From Chlamydiales bacterium (lineage in GTDB: Bacteria; Chlamydiota; Chlamydiia; Chlamydiales; JAJFMA01), in assembly GCA_030679955.1 (NCBI GenBank), contig JAUXSF010000008.1, positions 1 to 64,000 of the forward strand: a DNA stretch of 64,000 bases. The letters run 5' to 3'. Of the stretch, positions 7,558 through 16,134 are shown one piece after another; position 1 is the first letter of the stretch; every line of letters begins with the position of its first letter. Under the pieces are notes generated by a model, which saw only the letters and a program-made list of their open reading frames with translations, had not been told where the DNA came from and did not search any database. The translations under genes and the position numbers were made by a program.

Positions 7558-8490
7558 TTATAATGTGACGTCAACTATTACGGGTAAATGATCGGCCGGG
7601 AAAAGCCGAGTATTATTGTCAAAAGAGCTTGAAAAGTCCGGAATCAGCTTGCCAGATTGATCTATGGTGCCGCCTAAGACGCCACAACGAATCACTTGAA
7701 CGGCGCCAGCGGCAAAAATATGATCGATGCGATGCCCGACAACACCATCTTCGGAACGTGTTTTCTCATACTCCCAGCCCATCCAGGAGCCGTCAGGACC
7801 ATAGTAAGCTTCTTGAGTTAGATCGCGAACATCGTAAAGACCTGAGGTTGAAGAGACCATCATATTATATAAGTGGTCGCCTCCCATCTCTGGATAAAAA
7901 TTGAAGTCACCTAGAATAACACGTGGATATAGAAGGGCTAAATTTTCCTGTAACTGGACAATGAGTTTGACGCTTTCCTCCCGCGCAATCTGGCCCATAT
8001 GGTCTAGGTGCGTATTTAAGACTACCAGAAAACGTTTGGTCAATCTGTCAACGAACTTACCATAGACGCATGCACGCGGGTAACGCGCATCCCATGCTTT
8101 AATCGGTTGTGAAGGGGTGGGAGAGAGGGAAAAAACTGCCGATTCATTGAGCGCTAGCCTAGCAGGCTTGTAGGCAAATAATAAGCGCTCTTCGCTAGGA
8201 ATCCCCTTCCCTACAGGATAGCCAGCAAAGGTGTAGTCGGGTAACAATTCGCGTAAGTGGTTGTGCTGAGTCTCATTCACTTCCTGCAAGGCAACAAAAT
8301 CGGGAGAATAGGCACGAATTAGCCCCGCTACCATTCGCTTGCGAATGACCCAGGAATGTTGATTGCCCTGATCTTCAGTATGATCAATGCGGATGTTATA
8401 TGTCATGACCCGAAGCTCCTCCGCCGCTTTTTCAGTAGGAAAAAGAAGCGAAGAAGCATTCTGAGGTCTATTCAAGAGGCTTTGCGACAT
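7558..8490 (-). CDS. Endonuclease/exonuclease/phosphatase-family protein
   Basis: A DNase I-like metal-dependent phosphoesterase of 310 residues. The motif ladder is complete: MTYNIRID, FVALQEVN, VVLNTHLDHMG, VILGDFNFYP, HRIDHIFAAG and the terminal ADHLPVIVDVTL, giving the metal-binding Asn/Glu and the catalytic His-Asp pair. Family members cleave DNA, phosphoinositides or other phosphodiesters, and the sequence alone does not settle the substrate; the residues flanking the motifs resemble small secreted or cytoplasmic EEP proteins rather than ExoIII. It sits between tpx and ogt with gaps of 8 and 13 bases, so a role in damage repair is an inference from context. No signal peptide is apparent. 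Confidence 0.88.
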   Translation of the reverse strand: MSQSLLNRPQNASSLLFPTEKAAEELRVMTYNIRIDHTEDQGNQHSWVIRKRMVAGLIRAYSPDFVALQEVNETQHNHLRELLPDYTFAGYPVGKGIPSEERLLFAYKPARLALNESAVFSLSPTPSQPIKAWDARYPRACVYGKFVDRLTKRFLVVLNTHLDHMGQIAREESVKLIVQLQENLALLYPRVILGDFNFYPEMGGDHLYNMMVSSTSGLYDVRDLTQEAYYGPDGSWMGWEYEKTRSEDGVVGHRIDHIFAAGAVQVIRCGVLGGTIDQSGKLIPDFSSSFDNNTRLFPADHLPVIVDVTL

Positions 8491-8498
8491 GACACGTT

Positions 8499-9005
8499 TT
8501 AGGAGGCTTTTTTTAGAGCTTCCAATGCCTTTTCGTAATTGGGTTCTTGGCCTATCTCAGGAACTTGTTCAGCATAGATGACTTTGTTATTTGAGTCTAA
8601 AACGATGACAGCTCTAGAACATAGTCCTGCAATAGGTCCATCGCTAATTTCCAGTCCAAAGTCTTTCGCAAAGTTGCTGCGAAAAGCTGAAAGCGTTTCC
8701 ACGCCATTGATATGCTCTGCCTTACAAAACCGAGATTGGGCAAATGGCAAATCTTTGGAAATATTTAGCACGACAGTGTTTGATACATCTGCACTATGTT
8801 GAGCAAAGTTCTTTACAGAAGTAGCACAAACGCCTGTATCTAGGCTTGGGAATATGTTAAGAAGCTTTTTCTTACCATCGTAACTGGACAATTTCACTTC
8901 GGCTAAATCACCTTTAACCAATACAAAATCTTTTACAGCGCTTCCAACGGCAGGTAAAGAGCCACTAGTGTGTATTGGAGTACCCTTAAACGTAATGTCT
9001 ACCAT
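8499..9005 (-). CDS. tpx: Thiol peroxidase (atypical 2-Cys peroxiredoxin)
   Basis: A 168-residue Tpx that reduces hydrogen peroxide and organic hydroperoxides at the expense of thioredoxin. The peroxidatic cysteine is Cys60 in SLDTGVCATS and the resolving cysteine is Cys94 in SRFCKAEH, matching the known pair at 61 and 95 of the E. coli enzyme. The frame runs on upstream to 9467 without a stop, but homology begins at MVDITFKGTP and the ATG at 9005 has GAGGGG seven bases before it. It is the first gene of an operon with the EEP-family protein, ogt and a small coiled-coil protein, and it is divergent from the membrane protein at 9144. Confidence 0.94.
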   Translation of the reverse strand: MVDITFKGTPIHTSGSLPAVGSAVKDFVLVKGDLAEVKLSSYDGKKKLLNIFPSLDTGVCATSVKNFAQHSADVSNTVVLNISKDLPFAQSRFCKAEHINGVETLSAFRSNFAKDFGLEISDGPIAGLCSRAVIVLDSNNKVIYAEQVPEIGQEPNYEKALEALKKAS

Positions 9006-9143
9006 CGAACGTCCCCTCTCAATTTGTTTGTAGACTGCATTGTGCTCCTGCCCCCGATAAAATTGCAATCTCCTTACAACCTTTACAAAACCTTCATTAG
9101 ATCTTGTGGCCCTACCTCTAAACTGGATGCAAGAGGGAGAAAA

Positions 9144-9746
9144 ATGTTCGATATTTCGTTGCCGGCACTTCCATTTGCTATAGGCGATTTTGCCAATGTT
9201 GTGGGTGATCTCACCAACGATATTGCTGTCCCCATTGGTACTCTTTTTTTGCCTACCTACCGTGCAATCGAAGTGGTCACCAACACCTATCGTGGGTGGA
9301 GGTCGATGAACGAGGTCATGTCTGCACACCGTAAAGGTCAGCTCAAAGCCGCCGGTGAAGCCATGGTTAAAACAGCGTTGTTGGTCACCCTGGCCGCTGG
9401 CTTTGTCCTGTGGTTTAGAGCCGCTTACGTCATTTCGCTTTCGGTGGATCTCTATTCGCAGACACATAAGTTAATCACACATGCCGCGAAGAATGAGTAT
9501 GACCAAGCCTACCACGCTTTAATCACTGGTTATGTTGATTTCATGTATTTGACGGCAGAGGTAATCGCCGGCCCTGAAGTACAGCTAGTGGTTCTTTTCA
9601 CCAGTATTCTGTCTGATTTGTGGGAAGGAGTCTCAGCTATGGACGAAAAACGACGTACCTTGGGTGCGGCGTATCTTTTCCGTCCTATCATTCGCTGCGG
9701 CCTTGCCTATACCCTACCCAAGCAACTGATCGCACGCTGGCTGTAG
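9144..9746 (+). CDS. Hypothetical membrane protein
   Basis: A 200-residue protein of unknown family. The ATG at 9144 follows AGAGGGAGAAAA, a good ribosome-binding site; the frame is open further upstream into the tpx promoter region but has no other supported start. The sequence is hydrophobic, with likely membrane segments around residues 70-90 (AMVKTALLVTLAAGFVLWFR) and 135-155, and an amphipathic N-terminus (LPALPFAIGDFANVVGDLT). It resembles lineage-specific chlamydial proteins with bilobed hydrophobic segments, but I cannot name a function. It stands alone between divergent tpx and the convergent small gene at 9768. Confidence 0.72.
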   Translation: MFDISLPALPFAIGDFANVVGDLTNDIAVPIGTLFLPTYRAIEVVTNTYRGWRSMNEVMSAHRKGQLKAAGEAMVKTALLVTLAAGFVLWFRAAYVISLSVDLYSQTHKLITHAAKNEYDQAYHALITGYVDFMYLTAEVIAGPEVQLVVLFTSILSDLWEGVSAMDEKRRTLGAAYLFRPIIRCGLAYTLPKQLIARWL

Positions 9747-9767
9747 CATTTAGCGTGATAGGTAGGC

Positions 9768-10052
9768 CTACTCCTCGCTAGAACTAGCGGGCTCGAGAAG
9801 ATTCGCCGCTTTACTTCTCCAAAGTCGAAGTCTAAGACGAGCCAATAGAATATTCGCAGTAGTAGCGATAAAGCCCGATTCCAGTTGCAATATGCCACAA
9901 ATGACAGCCATTTCATCTACGGTGAAGGCTTTCTTATGAGACAATCCGCATTTAATCAAAGTAGTTTGAATAAGGCGACGCGCCCCTGCAATTCCAAGCG
10001 TGGGTTCGTAGTGACTAACCAAAATCTCTAAATCTGTGAGGGGGGAACTCAT
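9768..10052 (-). CDS. Small hypothetical protein downstream of the FIST sensor
   Basis: A 94-residue protein with a strong ribosome-binding site (TTAGGAGGTTTT) and a gap of only 8 bases from the FIST-domain gene, so it is almost certainly cotranscribed with it. It is predicted helical: DLEILVSHYEPTLGIAGARR, then a KAFTVDEMAVICGILQLESG stretch and a basic LLARLRLRLWRS segment. No known domain is recognised. Cotranscription suggests that it works with the FIST protein, perhaps as an output or adaptor; that is inference only. Confidence 0.75.
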   Translation of the reverse strand: MSSPLTDLEILVSHYEPTLGIAGARRLIQTTLIKCGLSHKKAFTVDEMAVICGILQLESGFIATTANILLARLRLRLWRSKAANLLEPASSSEE

Positions 10053-10060
10053 AAAACCTC

Positions 10061-11251
10061 CTAATCCGGTATTAAAACGATTACCGTCGTGGTGTTATGA
10101 AATCCGCTGAGCTCGCCTTTCTCCATCGCTATTTCTCCATAAGTTTCACAACCGATCATAGGAATGTTTCCCAAAGCCAGTTTCATCGCTTCCACTGCTT
10201 CTATAAAACGCGACTTCAGGATCATTTCTCGACATGCACAGTCAAAAATGACAGCGCCGGCTATTTTAGTGCCTTTTGCAACTTCAAAAGCCGCCTTGGC
10301 AGTTGCCTTAGCAGAGGCTATCTGATCATCTGGAGTGCTATCCATAATTTTGATTACGGCACCTTCAGCAAGTGTGCACACGAAGTTCAAAGAATTATCG
10401 GGGTTGCACGAAACGGGAAAGCGCATTTTATATCCATTGCGCGTCACCAATCCTGCTTCGTGTTTCAGTAAGAGACGAGAAAAATTACTTGGATCTTCAA
10501 TATCGCGTTTCGATATTCCTAACTCGCTGGCCTTTTTCAGCAGTTGCTCTTTCCAAATATCTGCTGCAGGACGTCCATCGATTTCATACAATACGTTTCC
10601 CTGCGCTCTTGTGATTGTAAGAGGCTCAGTTAAGGCTCTATGGCCATGGCCAACTTTAATAATCATTGGTTTTTTGGACGCAGTGTAACAGATCGAAACA
10701 GAATCTTCGGCTATTTTTTCATTACAGAAAACCTGGGTCTTTTTAAACTCCAAATCATCCGCTGCCGCACCTCCAGCGAATTTTACCCTTTCATTTAAAA
10801 CACTCGATGCTGCCAAGACAGTTTCTTCCCCCATACCGACCAAACCATCCAAAAATAGAAATGCAGACAGGTTGGGAAAGCCTTGAACAGTATCGGGAAA
10901 TTGCTGGCATGCCGCCGCTAAAGCACCCATTTCATTTTTCTTTAGGTTTTGGCCAAAACCGGTGTAAAACTTGTGAGAGTCGGAGGCCACTAACGCTAAT
11001 GTCACCCCATTTTTCACTAGTCCCTCTTCGGTAAATCCACCGGCAGAGGAACAACCCACCAAAGGTGTTTCTCCAATAGAGGATCTAATTCCTTGAAGCA
11101 AGGAACGATAGTCGTAATCGGATGAACAAAAGAGAATTCCTAAATCAGGTTTTACACCCCCCAGCTTATCCATGGCCTCGCGGCTAACTACCTGTCCAGC
11201 TTTGAAGCTGTCACCTTCTTGAGAGAGACCTGAAACAAACCGTGTAGCCAT
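10061..11251 (-). CDS. FIST-domain sensor protein
   Basis: A 396-residue protein made of a FIST N-terminal domain (residues about 30-215, with ETPLVGCSSAGGFTEEGL) and a FIST C-terminal domain (about 225-380, ending MIGCETYGEIAMEKGELSG and FHNTTTVIVLIPD). FIST is a predicted ligand-binding sensory module found alone or fused to signalling domains; proximity to amino-acid metabolism genes has been noted for the family. No output domain is fused here. The start is ATG 11251 with GGAGG six bases upstream; the frame is open to 11305 but unsupported. It leads a two-gene unit with the small protein at 9768. Confidence 0.87.
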   Translation of the reverse strand: MATRFVSGLSQEGDSFKAGQVVSREAMDKLGGVKPDLGILFCSSDYDYRSLLQGIRSSIGETPLVGCSSAGGFTEEGLVKNGVTLALVASDSHKFYTGFGQNLKKNEMGALAAACQQFPDTVQGFPNLSAFLFLDGLVGMGEETVLAASSVLNERVKFAGGAAADDLEFKKTQVFCNEKIAEDSVSICYTASKKPMIIKVGHGHRALTEPLTITRAQGNVLYEIDGRPAADIWKEQLLKKASELGISKRDIEDPSNFSRLLLKHEAGLVTRNGYKMRFPVSCNPDNSLNFVCTLAEGAVIKIMDSTPDDQIASAKATAKAAFEVAKGTKIAGAVIFDCACREMILKSRFIEAVEAMKLALGNIPMIGCETYGEIAMEKGELSGFHNTTTVIVLIPD

Positions 11252-11541
11252 ACGACACCTCCATTCGTTCAACTTATTTATCACCCCGTCACATATAAAA
11301 GTCAAATTGCGTAAAATCGGAATAGTAACCTAATAAATTACCTGACACAATAGTTACATATATTGTAATAAATAAATCTATCATAGATACGAAAACAACA
11401 TAAACGATACAAATTTCAATAAATTAATTAATTTAGATAACCGATAAACAAAAACACTGCACGCTAGGCGCAGCGTATCATTAGACAAATTTAGACCGAA
11501 TGCGATTGCTGCAATGCCGCCCACATTGCCCTTTCTGGAGC

Positions 11542-12537
11542 CTAACCCAAATTAATGCGCTTTAATTCGAGCAACTGGGCTTCTTTTTCAGGCGAAAGCC
11601 ATTGTTGAGACGGCCAAGTTGGTTTGGAGTATTGCATCCACTGCCAGGTATCGGCCAATGTCATTTCTAATGGGCGGCAGATAAGCCCTTGCCCAAAAGC
11701 CTTAAAGGCTTTGATCTCATGAAGACCACGCATAAACTCAGGAACCCAAAGGGGAATTTCAGTCCAAGGCTGCACCTTATTTTTGATAAGGGTACCCTCA
11801 TTGAGCCACACAAGACGTGACTCAGATTTTACGACCTGTTGACATGCTAAAAGGAACTTCTCAAATGTCAGCGGACGCGAGGGCCCTACCGCATTGAAAA
11901 CCCCTGTTTGTTCAGTTTCTATAAGACGAATGATCCACGTTGCTATATCGCGAGCATCGATTAATTGCAGTGGCTGAGTGGGATCGCCTGGGGCTAATAT
12001 ATCGCCACCTTTAGCAACTCGCTCCAGCCAATAGGCGATGCGTCCGAAGGAGTCGTAAGGACCAGCTAGCACTCCCGGACGAAGGTGTAAGGAACGTCCC
12101 TCAAAAACTTCGTCGACGGCAACTTCGCATAAAACCTTACGGGCGCCATAAGTATCGGCTGTATTATCCTCGGGGTTAGTATTTTCAGGCCAATCGCGCG
12201 TTTCGCTGTTTTCTGATAGACCTGGAGTCGTGAAATCTTTGTAGACGGAGATACTGGAGATAAAAACATAACGCCCTACCACATCGGCCAAAAAGTGAGC
12301 GCTGCGGCCGACGGATGCAGGATGGTAGCCACAAGTATCGATCACAACATCCCAATTGCGACCATTCAAAAGACCCAGTTGATCGTAACGGTCACCGTGA
12401 ATTTCTTCGACTGCTTGAAAGAGGTTAGGATTGGTCTTTCCACGGTTAAAAAGCGTTAGCTGGTGGTTATGTGCCAACAAAGCTTCAGCAATATGCCGAC
12501 CGAGAAAGTGCGAACCCCCTATGACCAGAATTTTCAT
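11542..12537 (-). CDS. NAD(P)-dependent epimerase/dehydratase-like SDR protein
   Basis: An extended or atypical short-chain dehydrogenase of 331 residues. The Rossmann motif IGGSHFLGRHIAEALL stands at the N-terminus, followed by LFNRGKTN, DVVIDTCGYHP, YVFISSISVYKD and the catalytic-type TYGARK (Tyr-x3-Lys). The C-terminal region is of the reductase type seen in CSP41-like and isoflavone-reductase-like proteins. The substrate is not predictable; nucleotide sugars or other small carbonyl compounds are possible. The gene is alone on the minus strand. The 290-base AT-rich gap to the FIST gene holds only a weak ACGCT/AGCGT hairpin near 11461-11476. Confidence 0.85.
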   Translation of the reverse strand: MKILVIGGSHFLGRHIAEALLAHNHQLTLFNRGKTNPNLFQAVEEIHGDRYDQLGLLNGRNWDVVIDTCGYHPASVGRSAHFLADVVGRYVFISSISVYKDFTTPGLSENSETRDWPENTNPEDNTADTYGARKVLCEVAVDEVFEGRSLHLRPGVLAGPYDSFGRIAYWLERVAKGGDILAPGDPTQPLQLIDARDIATWIIRLIETEQTGVFNAVGPSRPLTFEKFLLACQQVVKSESRLVWLNEGTLIKNKVQPWTEIPLWVPEFMRGLHEIKAFKAFGQGLICRPLEMTLADTWQWMQYSKPTWPSQQWLSPEKEAQLLELKRINLG

Positions 12538-12758
12538 TCACATACCTTTTGGGCGAATAGTAACACAGAGCATAGCGTTGGAACAAGACCCAGGCCTCTC
12601 ATCCTTGCTTTATTGGGAAGTGAGGAAACGAAAATGTCCCCTACTGTCACTATTGTCTCTTTGGTACCTTGCCCAAATAAAGAATCGCCGAATCTTACTT
12701 TACATCCTGGTAGCTGTCGATTAACCTGCGAAAAAGAACCTTACGTGTGATTGCGCTT

Positions 12759-14519
12759 ATGGATGACCAACAAAAGAAGCTACTGGAGGAGTTATTATTC
12801 TCCGGTGACAAAAAGTTAAGCTTTGCCAAGCTTCTCTATTTCGGCAGTTTTCACACTCCATCGGTGATGCCCTTCCCCTCGCTATCTGCTGAAGATGCGA
12901 AGAGCGCCGAGACGCTTGTGTCACGTGTGGAGAGCTTTGCTGATCAATATATCGACGGCGCACAATTCGACCGCGAATCATCAATTCCCATGTCAGTGAT
13001 CAAAGGTTTGGGCGACATCGGCCTATTAGGCGCTACCATTCCAAAGCAATATGGTGGCCAAGGACTTACACAAACAGCCTATTGCAGAGCCATGAGTGCC
13101 CTTGCACAGCGTTGTGGATCAACCGCCCTCTTTGTTAATGCCCACCAAAGCATAGGCCTCAAAGCATTAGTCTTGTTTGGGACAGATAAACAAAAAGAGC
13201 GTTGGCTGCCATCCCTAGCCAGTGGCGATACAATAGCTGCCTTTTCGCTAACAGAACCAAATGCAGGGTCCGATGCTAGCGGAATAGAAACACGCGCCAC
13301 CTATGATCCAGACAAGAAAGTCTACATTCTATCCGGTCAAAAACAATGGACTACCAACGGTAGCCTTGCAGGCGTGCTGACAGTTATGGCACAGACCGAA
13401 ATACTAACTCCACAAGGTCCTAGGGACAAAGTAACAGCTTTTCTAGTTACTCCTGATATGCCTGGGTTTATCATCAAAGATCGTGCTTTGGATAAAGTTG
13501 GCATGCGTGGCAGCACAACCTCAAACCTCATCTTCGACAACGTGGAGGTTCCAGAGGAAAACATCCTAGGACCCAAAGGTGGCGGGCTAAAGGTATGCCT
13601 AACCGTTCTCGACTATGGCAGAGTGACATTTGGCGCTACCTGCTCGGGGCCTGCTAGATACCTACTCAATCGCGCCATCGTCCATGCTCGCTCGCGCTAT
13701 CAGTTTAAGAAACCACTAGCCTCCTTCCCTCTTGTGAAAAAGAAGATCGCCATGATGGCAGCTCTAACCTATGCTATGGAGGCCACCACTGAACTAACCG
13801 CTGGTTTGGTCGATAAAGGCATGGAAGAATTTATGCTCGAATCCGCCATCCTGAAGGTTTTTAATAGCGAAGCGCTCTGGAATATCATCTACGAAACGAT
13901 GCAGATTTTCGGCGGACGCTCCTTCTTCACCGATCAGCCGTTTGAACGAATGATGCGCGATGCACGGTTGAACATGATTGGAGAAGGCAGCAACGAAGTA
14001 CTCCGAGCCTTTATAGCAGCAGTAGGGCTACGCGATGTCGGCCTGCAGTTTCAAGAAGTCACCGAAGCGCTTAAGCATCCAATTTCACAATTTGGCGTTT
14101 TAAAGATGTTTAGCAAGCAAGGTGCGAGTTACCTGCGCGCTCCAGTTATTCCCGTTCACACCGGACATTTGGCCCACGAGGCTAGCATGGTAGGACGCGC
14201 CATACGACGCTTTGCCGTTGCTAACGCACGCGTCTTAGCCAAGTATCGTGAAGGCATTATTGATCAGCAAATGATTCTAAATCGGATCGCTGACATGGCT
14301 ATAGCTCTTTACACCAGCATAGCTGTGATTAGCAAGCTAGACACGCAGCTGGTGCAGGTAAAGGAACCCAATAAGCAGTTAGAGCAAGATATTGCAGCAG
14401 GCAAGCTATACATTCAACATGCCCTAGACATTATCGACAAAGCCCTGGCAACGCTTGTGCACAACTATGATGGCGCCATGGAAGAACTCTCTGACCAACT
14501 AACAGGCTTAAGCGAATGA
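12759..14519 (+). CDS. Acyl-CoA dehydrogenase, operon gene 1
   Basis: An FAD-dependent acyl-CoA dehydrogenase of about 586 residues, longer than the 380-residue core because of a C-terminal helical extension of the very-long-chain/ACAD9 type. Core motifs: LGATIPKQYGGQGL, FSLTEPNAGSDASGI, KQWTTNGSLAG, VGMRGSTTSNLIFDNV, and QIFGGRSF followed by MIGEGSNEVLR, where the catalytic Glu is expected. It would oxidise an acyl-CoA to the enoyl-CoA. The start may be GTG 12747 or ATG 12759; neither has a strong site. Its stop overlaps the start of the carboxyltransferase gene (ATGA). In Atu- or leucine-type pathways this is the step before carboxylation. Confidence 0.9.
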   Translation: MDDQQKKLLEELLFSGDKKLSFAKLLYFGSFHTPSVMPFPSLSAEDAKSAETLVSRVESFADQYIDGAQFDRESSIPMSVIKGLGDIGLLGATIPKQYGGQGLTQTAYCRAMSALAQRCGSTALFVNAHQSIGLKALVLFGTDKQKERWLPSLASGDTIAAFSLTEPNAGSDASGIETRATYDPDKKVYILSGQKQWTTNGSLAGVLTVMAQTEILTPQGPRDKVTAFLVTPDMPGFIIKDRALDKVGMRGSTTSNLIFDNVEVPEENILGPKGGGLKVCLTVLDYGRVTFGATCSGPARYLLNRAIVHARSRYQFKKPLASFPLVKKKIAMMAALTYAMEATTELTAGLVDKGMEEFMLESAILKVFNSEALWNIIYETMQIFGGRSFFTDQPFERMMRDARLNMIGEGSNEVLRAFIAAVGLRDVGLQFQEVTEALKHPISQFGVLKMFSKQGASYLRAPVIPVHTGHLAHEASMVGRAIRRFAVANARVLAKYREGIIDQQMILNRIADMAIALYTSIAVISKLDTQLVQVKEPNKQLEQDIAAGKLYIQHALDIIDKALATLVHNYDGAMEELSDQLTGLSE

Positions 14520-16123
14520 GTGCAGTTATCGCGTCTCCACAATCTCTGGAAGCTTTAACACAGCAATTTGCTGAGCAAGAAGCTATTTTGAGGCAAGGTG
14601 GCGGCGAGGAAGGCATCGCGCGACAACATAAGCTCGGCCGCATGCTAGCGCGGGAACGCGTAACAGCTCTGCTCGATGCAAACGCCAAGTTTTTTGAAAT
14701 AGGCCTGTGGGCAGCTTATAAGATGTATGAAGAGTGGGGCGAAATCCCAGCTGCGGGTGTTGTAGCTGGCATAGGACCTGTTCATGGTCGGGACTGCATG
14801 ATCATCGCTAATGATGCTACAGTTAAGGCCGGAGCCTTCTTCCCACAGTCAGTAAAAAAAGTTCTTAGGGCGCAAAGAATAGCCTCTGAGTGCCGCCTGC
14901 CTATCATTTATCTTGTCGATTCATCAGGGGTTTTCCTACCGCTACAAGAGGATATTTTTCCCGATGAAGACGACTTTGGGCGCATTTTCCGCAACAATGC
15001 TGTCCTTTCTGCCAATGGAATACCACAATTTGCGGCTGTAATGGGAAGTTGCATTGCCGGTGGAGGCTATCTACCGGTCCTCTGCGACACGTTATTAATG
15101 ACCGAAGGCAGTGGCCTATATCTGGCTGGACCAGCTCTCGTGAAGGCTGCTATTGGGCAAGTGTCCGATGCCGAAGAGCTCGGTGGAGCCACTATGCACG
15201 CAGAAGTAAGCGGCACGGTGGATTTTCATGAGCCTGACGATGCCAGCTGCATCAAAAGACTACGTTCATTAATCGATATGTTGCCAGAGCCACCTGAAGA
15301 GCCACTAAGACACCATCCTATCAAGGAGCCAAAAAGCGTCTACCAACTTATTAGTACGGATGGCTCCAAGGAGTATGACGTTCACGACCTACTAGCAACG
15401 ATTGTCGATGCTGGCTCCTTCAATGAGTACAAAGAAGACTATGCTAAAGCCATAGTCACAGGCTATGCACGCATCAACGGCCACGCTGTAGGCATCGTTG
15501 CCAATCAACGCACACGCACATCCACACATGCTGGACGCGTAGAAATTGGTGGCGTCCTTTACACCAAAAGCGCCGATAAAGCTGCGCGCTTCGTAATGGA
15601 CTGCAATCAGATGAAATTGCCCATCATCTTTCTTCAGGATGTTATGGGCTTTATGGTGGGTAAGGAAGCCGAACAGTCAGGGATTATTCGTAGCGGAGCC
15701 AAACTGGTCAGCGCAGTGAGCAACAGCGTCGTGCCAAAGATAACAGTTATTGTCGGCAATAGCTTTGGAGCTGGCAACTACGCACTTTGTGGAAAGGCCT
15801 ACGACCCGGACTTTATACTCGCTTGGCCAAATGCCAAGTATACCGTCATGGGGGCAGAACAAGCTGCCAATACCCTCCTATCCGTGCAACAACGCGCTGC
15901 TGAACGCCGTGGGCAGAAACTCACACCTGACGAAGTGCGCGAACTGCGCGACACGATTGTCGCTCGCTACAAAGAAAACATGGATGTTCGCTATGGCGCG
16001 GCACGCGGCTGGGTGGATGCTATCATAGCCCCACATACGACTCGTGACACGCTGTCCTATCTGCTAAGTCTTGTAAAGGTGCGTAAAGACGTTTCTTTCC
16101 ATACCGGAGTTATACAAACCTAA
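14516..16123 (+). CDS. Acyl-CoA carboxylase beta (carboxyltransferase) subunit, operon gene 2
   Basis: A 535-residue carboxyltransferase of the methylcrotonoyl/geranoyl-CoA carboxylase beta type. Both crotonase-fold halves are visible: the N-terminal half with RVTALLDAN, YLVDSSGVFLPLQEDIFPDE and GSCIAGGGYLPVLCD, and the C-terminal half with NQRTRTSTHAGRVEIGGV, FLQDVMGFMVGKEAE and GNSFGAGNYALCG followed by AWPNAKYTVMGAEQAANTL. This pattern is closer to MccB/AtuC than to PccB. It needs a biotin carboxylase/carrier alpha subunit, which is not encoded in the window. It overlaps gene 1 by ATGA and is 11 bases from gene 3. Confidence 0.92.
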   Translation: MSAVIASPQSLEALTQQFAEQEAILRQGGGEEGIARQHKLGRMLARERVTALLDANAKFFEIGLWAAYKMYEEWGEIPAAGVVAGIGPVHGRDCMIIANDATVKAGAFFPQSVKKVLRAQRIASECRLPIIYLVDSSGVFLPLQEDIFPDEDDFGRIFRNNAVLSANGIPQFAAVMGSCIAGGGYLPVLCDTLLMTEGSGLYLAGPALVKAAIGQVSDAEELGGATMHAEVSGTVDFHEPDDASCIKRLRSLIDMLPEPPEEPLRHHPIKEPKSVYQLISTDGSKEYDVHDLLATIVDAGSFNEYKEDYAKAIVTGYARINGHAVGIVANQRTRTSTHAGRVEIGGVLYTKSADKAARFVMDCNQMKLPIIFLQDVMGFMVGKEAEQSGIIRSGAKLVSAVSNSVVPKITVIVGNSFGAGNYALCGKAYDPDFILAWPNAKYTVMGAEQAANTLLSVQQRAAERRGQKLTPDEVRELRDTIVARYKENMDVRYGAARGWVDAIIAPHTTRDTLSYLLSLVKVRKDVSFHTGVIQT

Positions 16124-16134
16124 GGGGTCTATTC

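Noticed and set aside
8499-9467. Reading the tpx frame as one 322-residue protein
   Set aside because: Homology and a ribosome-binding site start at 9005. The upstream part is out-of-family sequence antisense to the membrane-protein gene.
11461-11476. ACGCT/AGCGT hairpin as a terminator of the epimerase gene
   Set aside because: A 5-base stem with a weak T-run, 65 bases or more after the stop, is too poor to call.
12538-12746. Short plus-strand frames (from 12431 and 12463) before the acyl-CoA dehydrogenase
   Set aside because: They overlap the epimerase gene in antisense, lack start signals, and show no protein-like composition.
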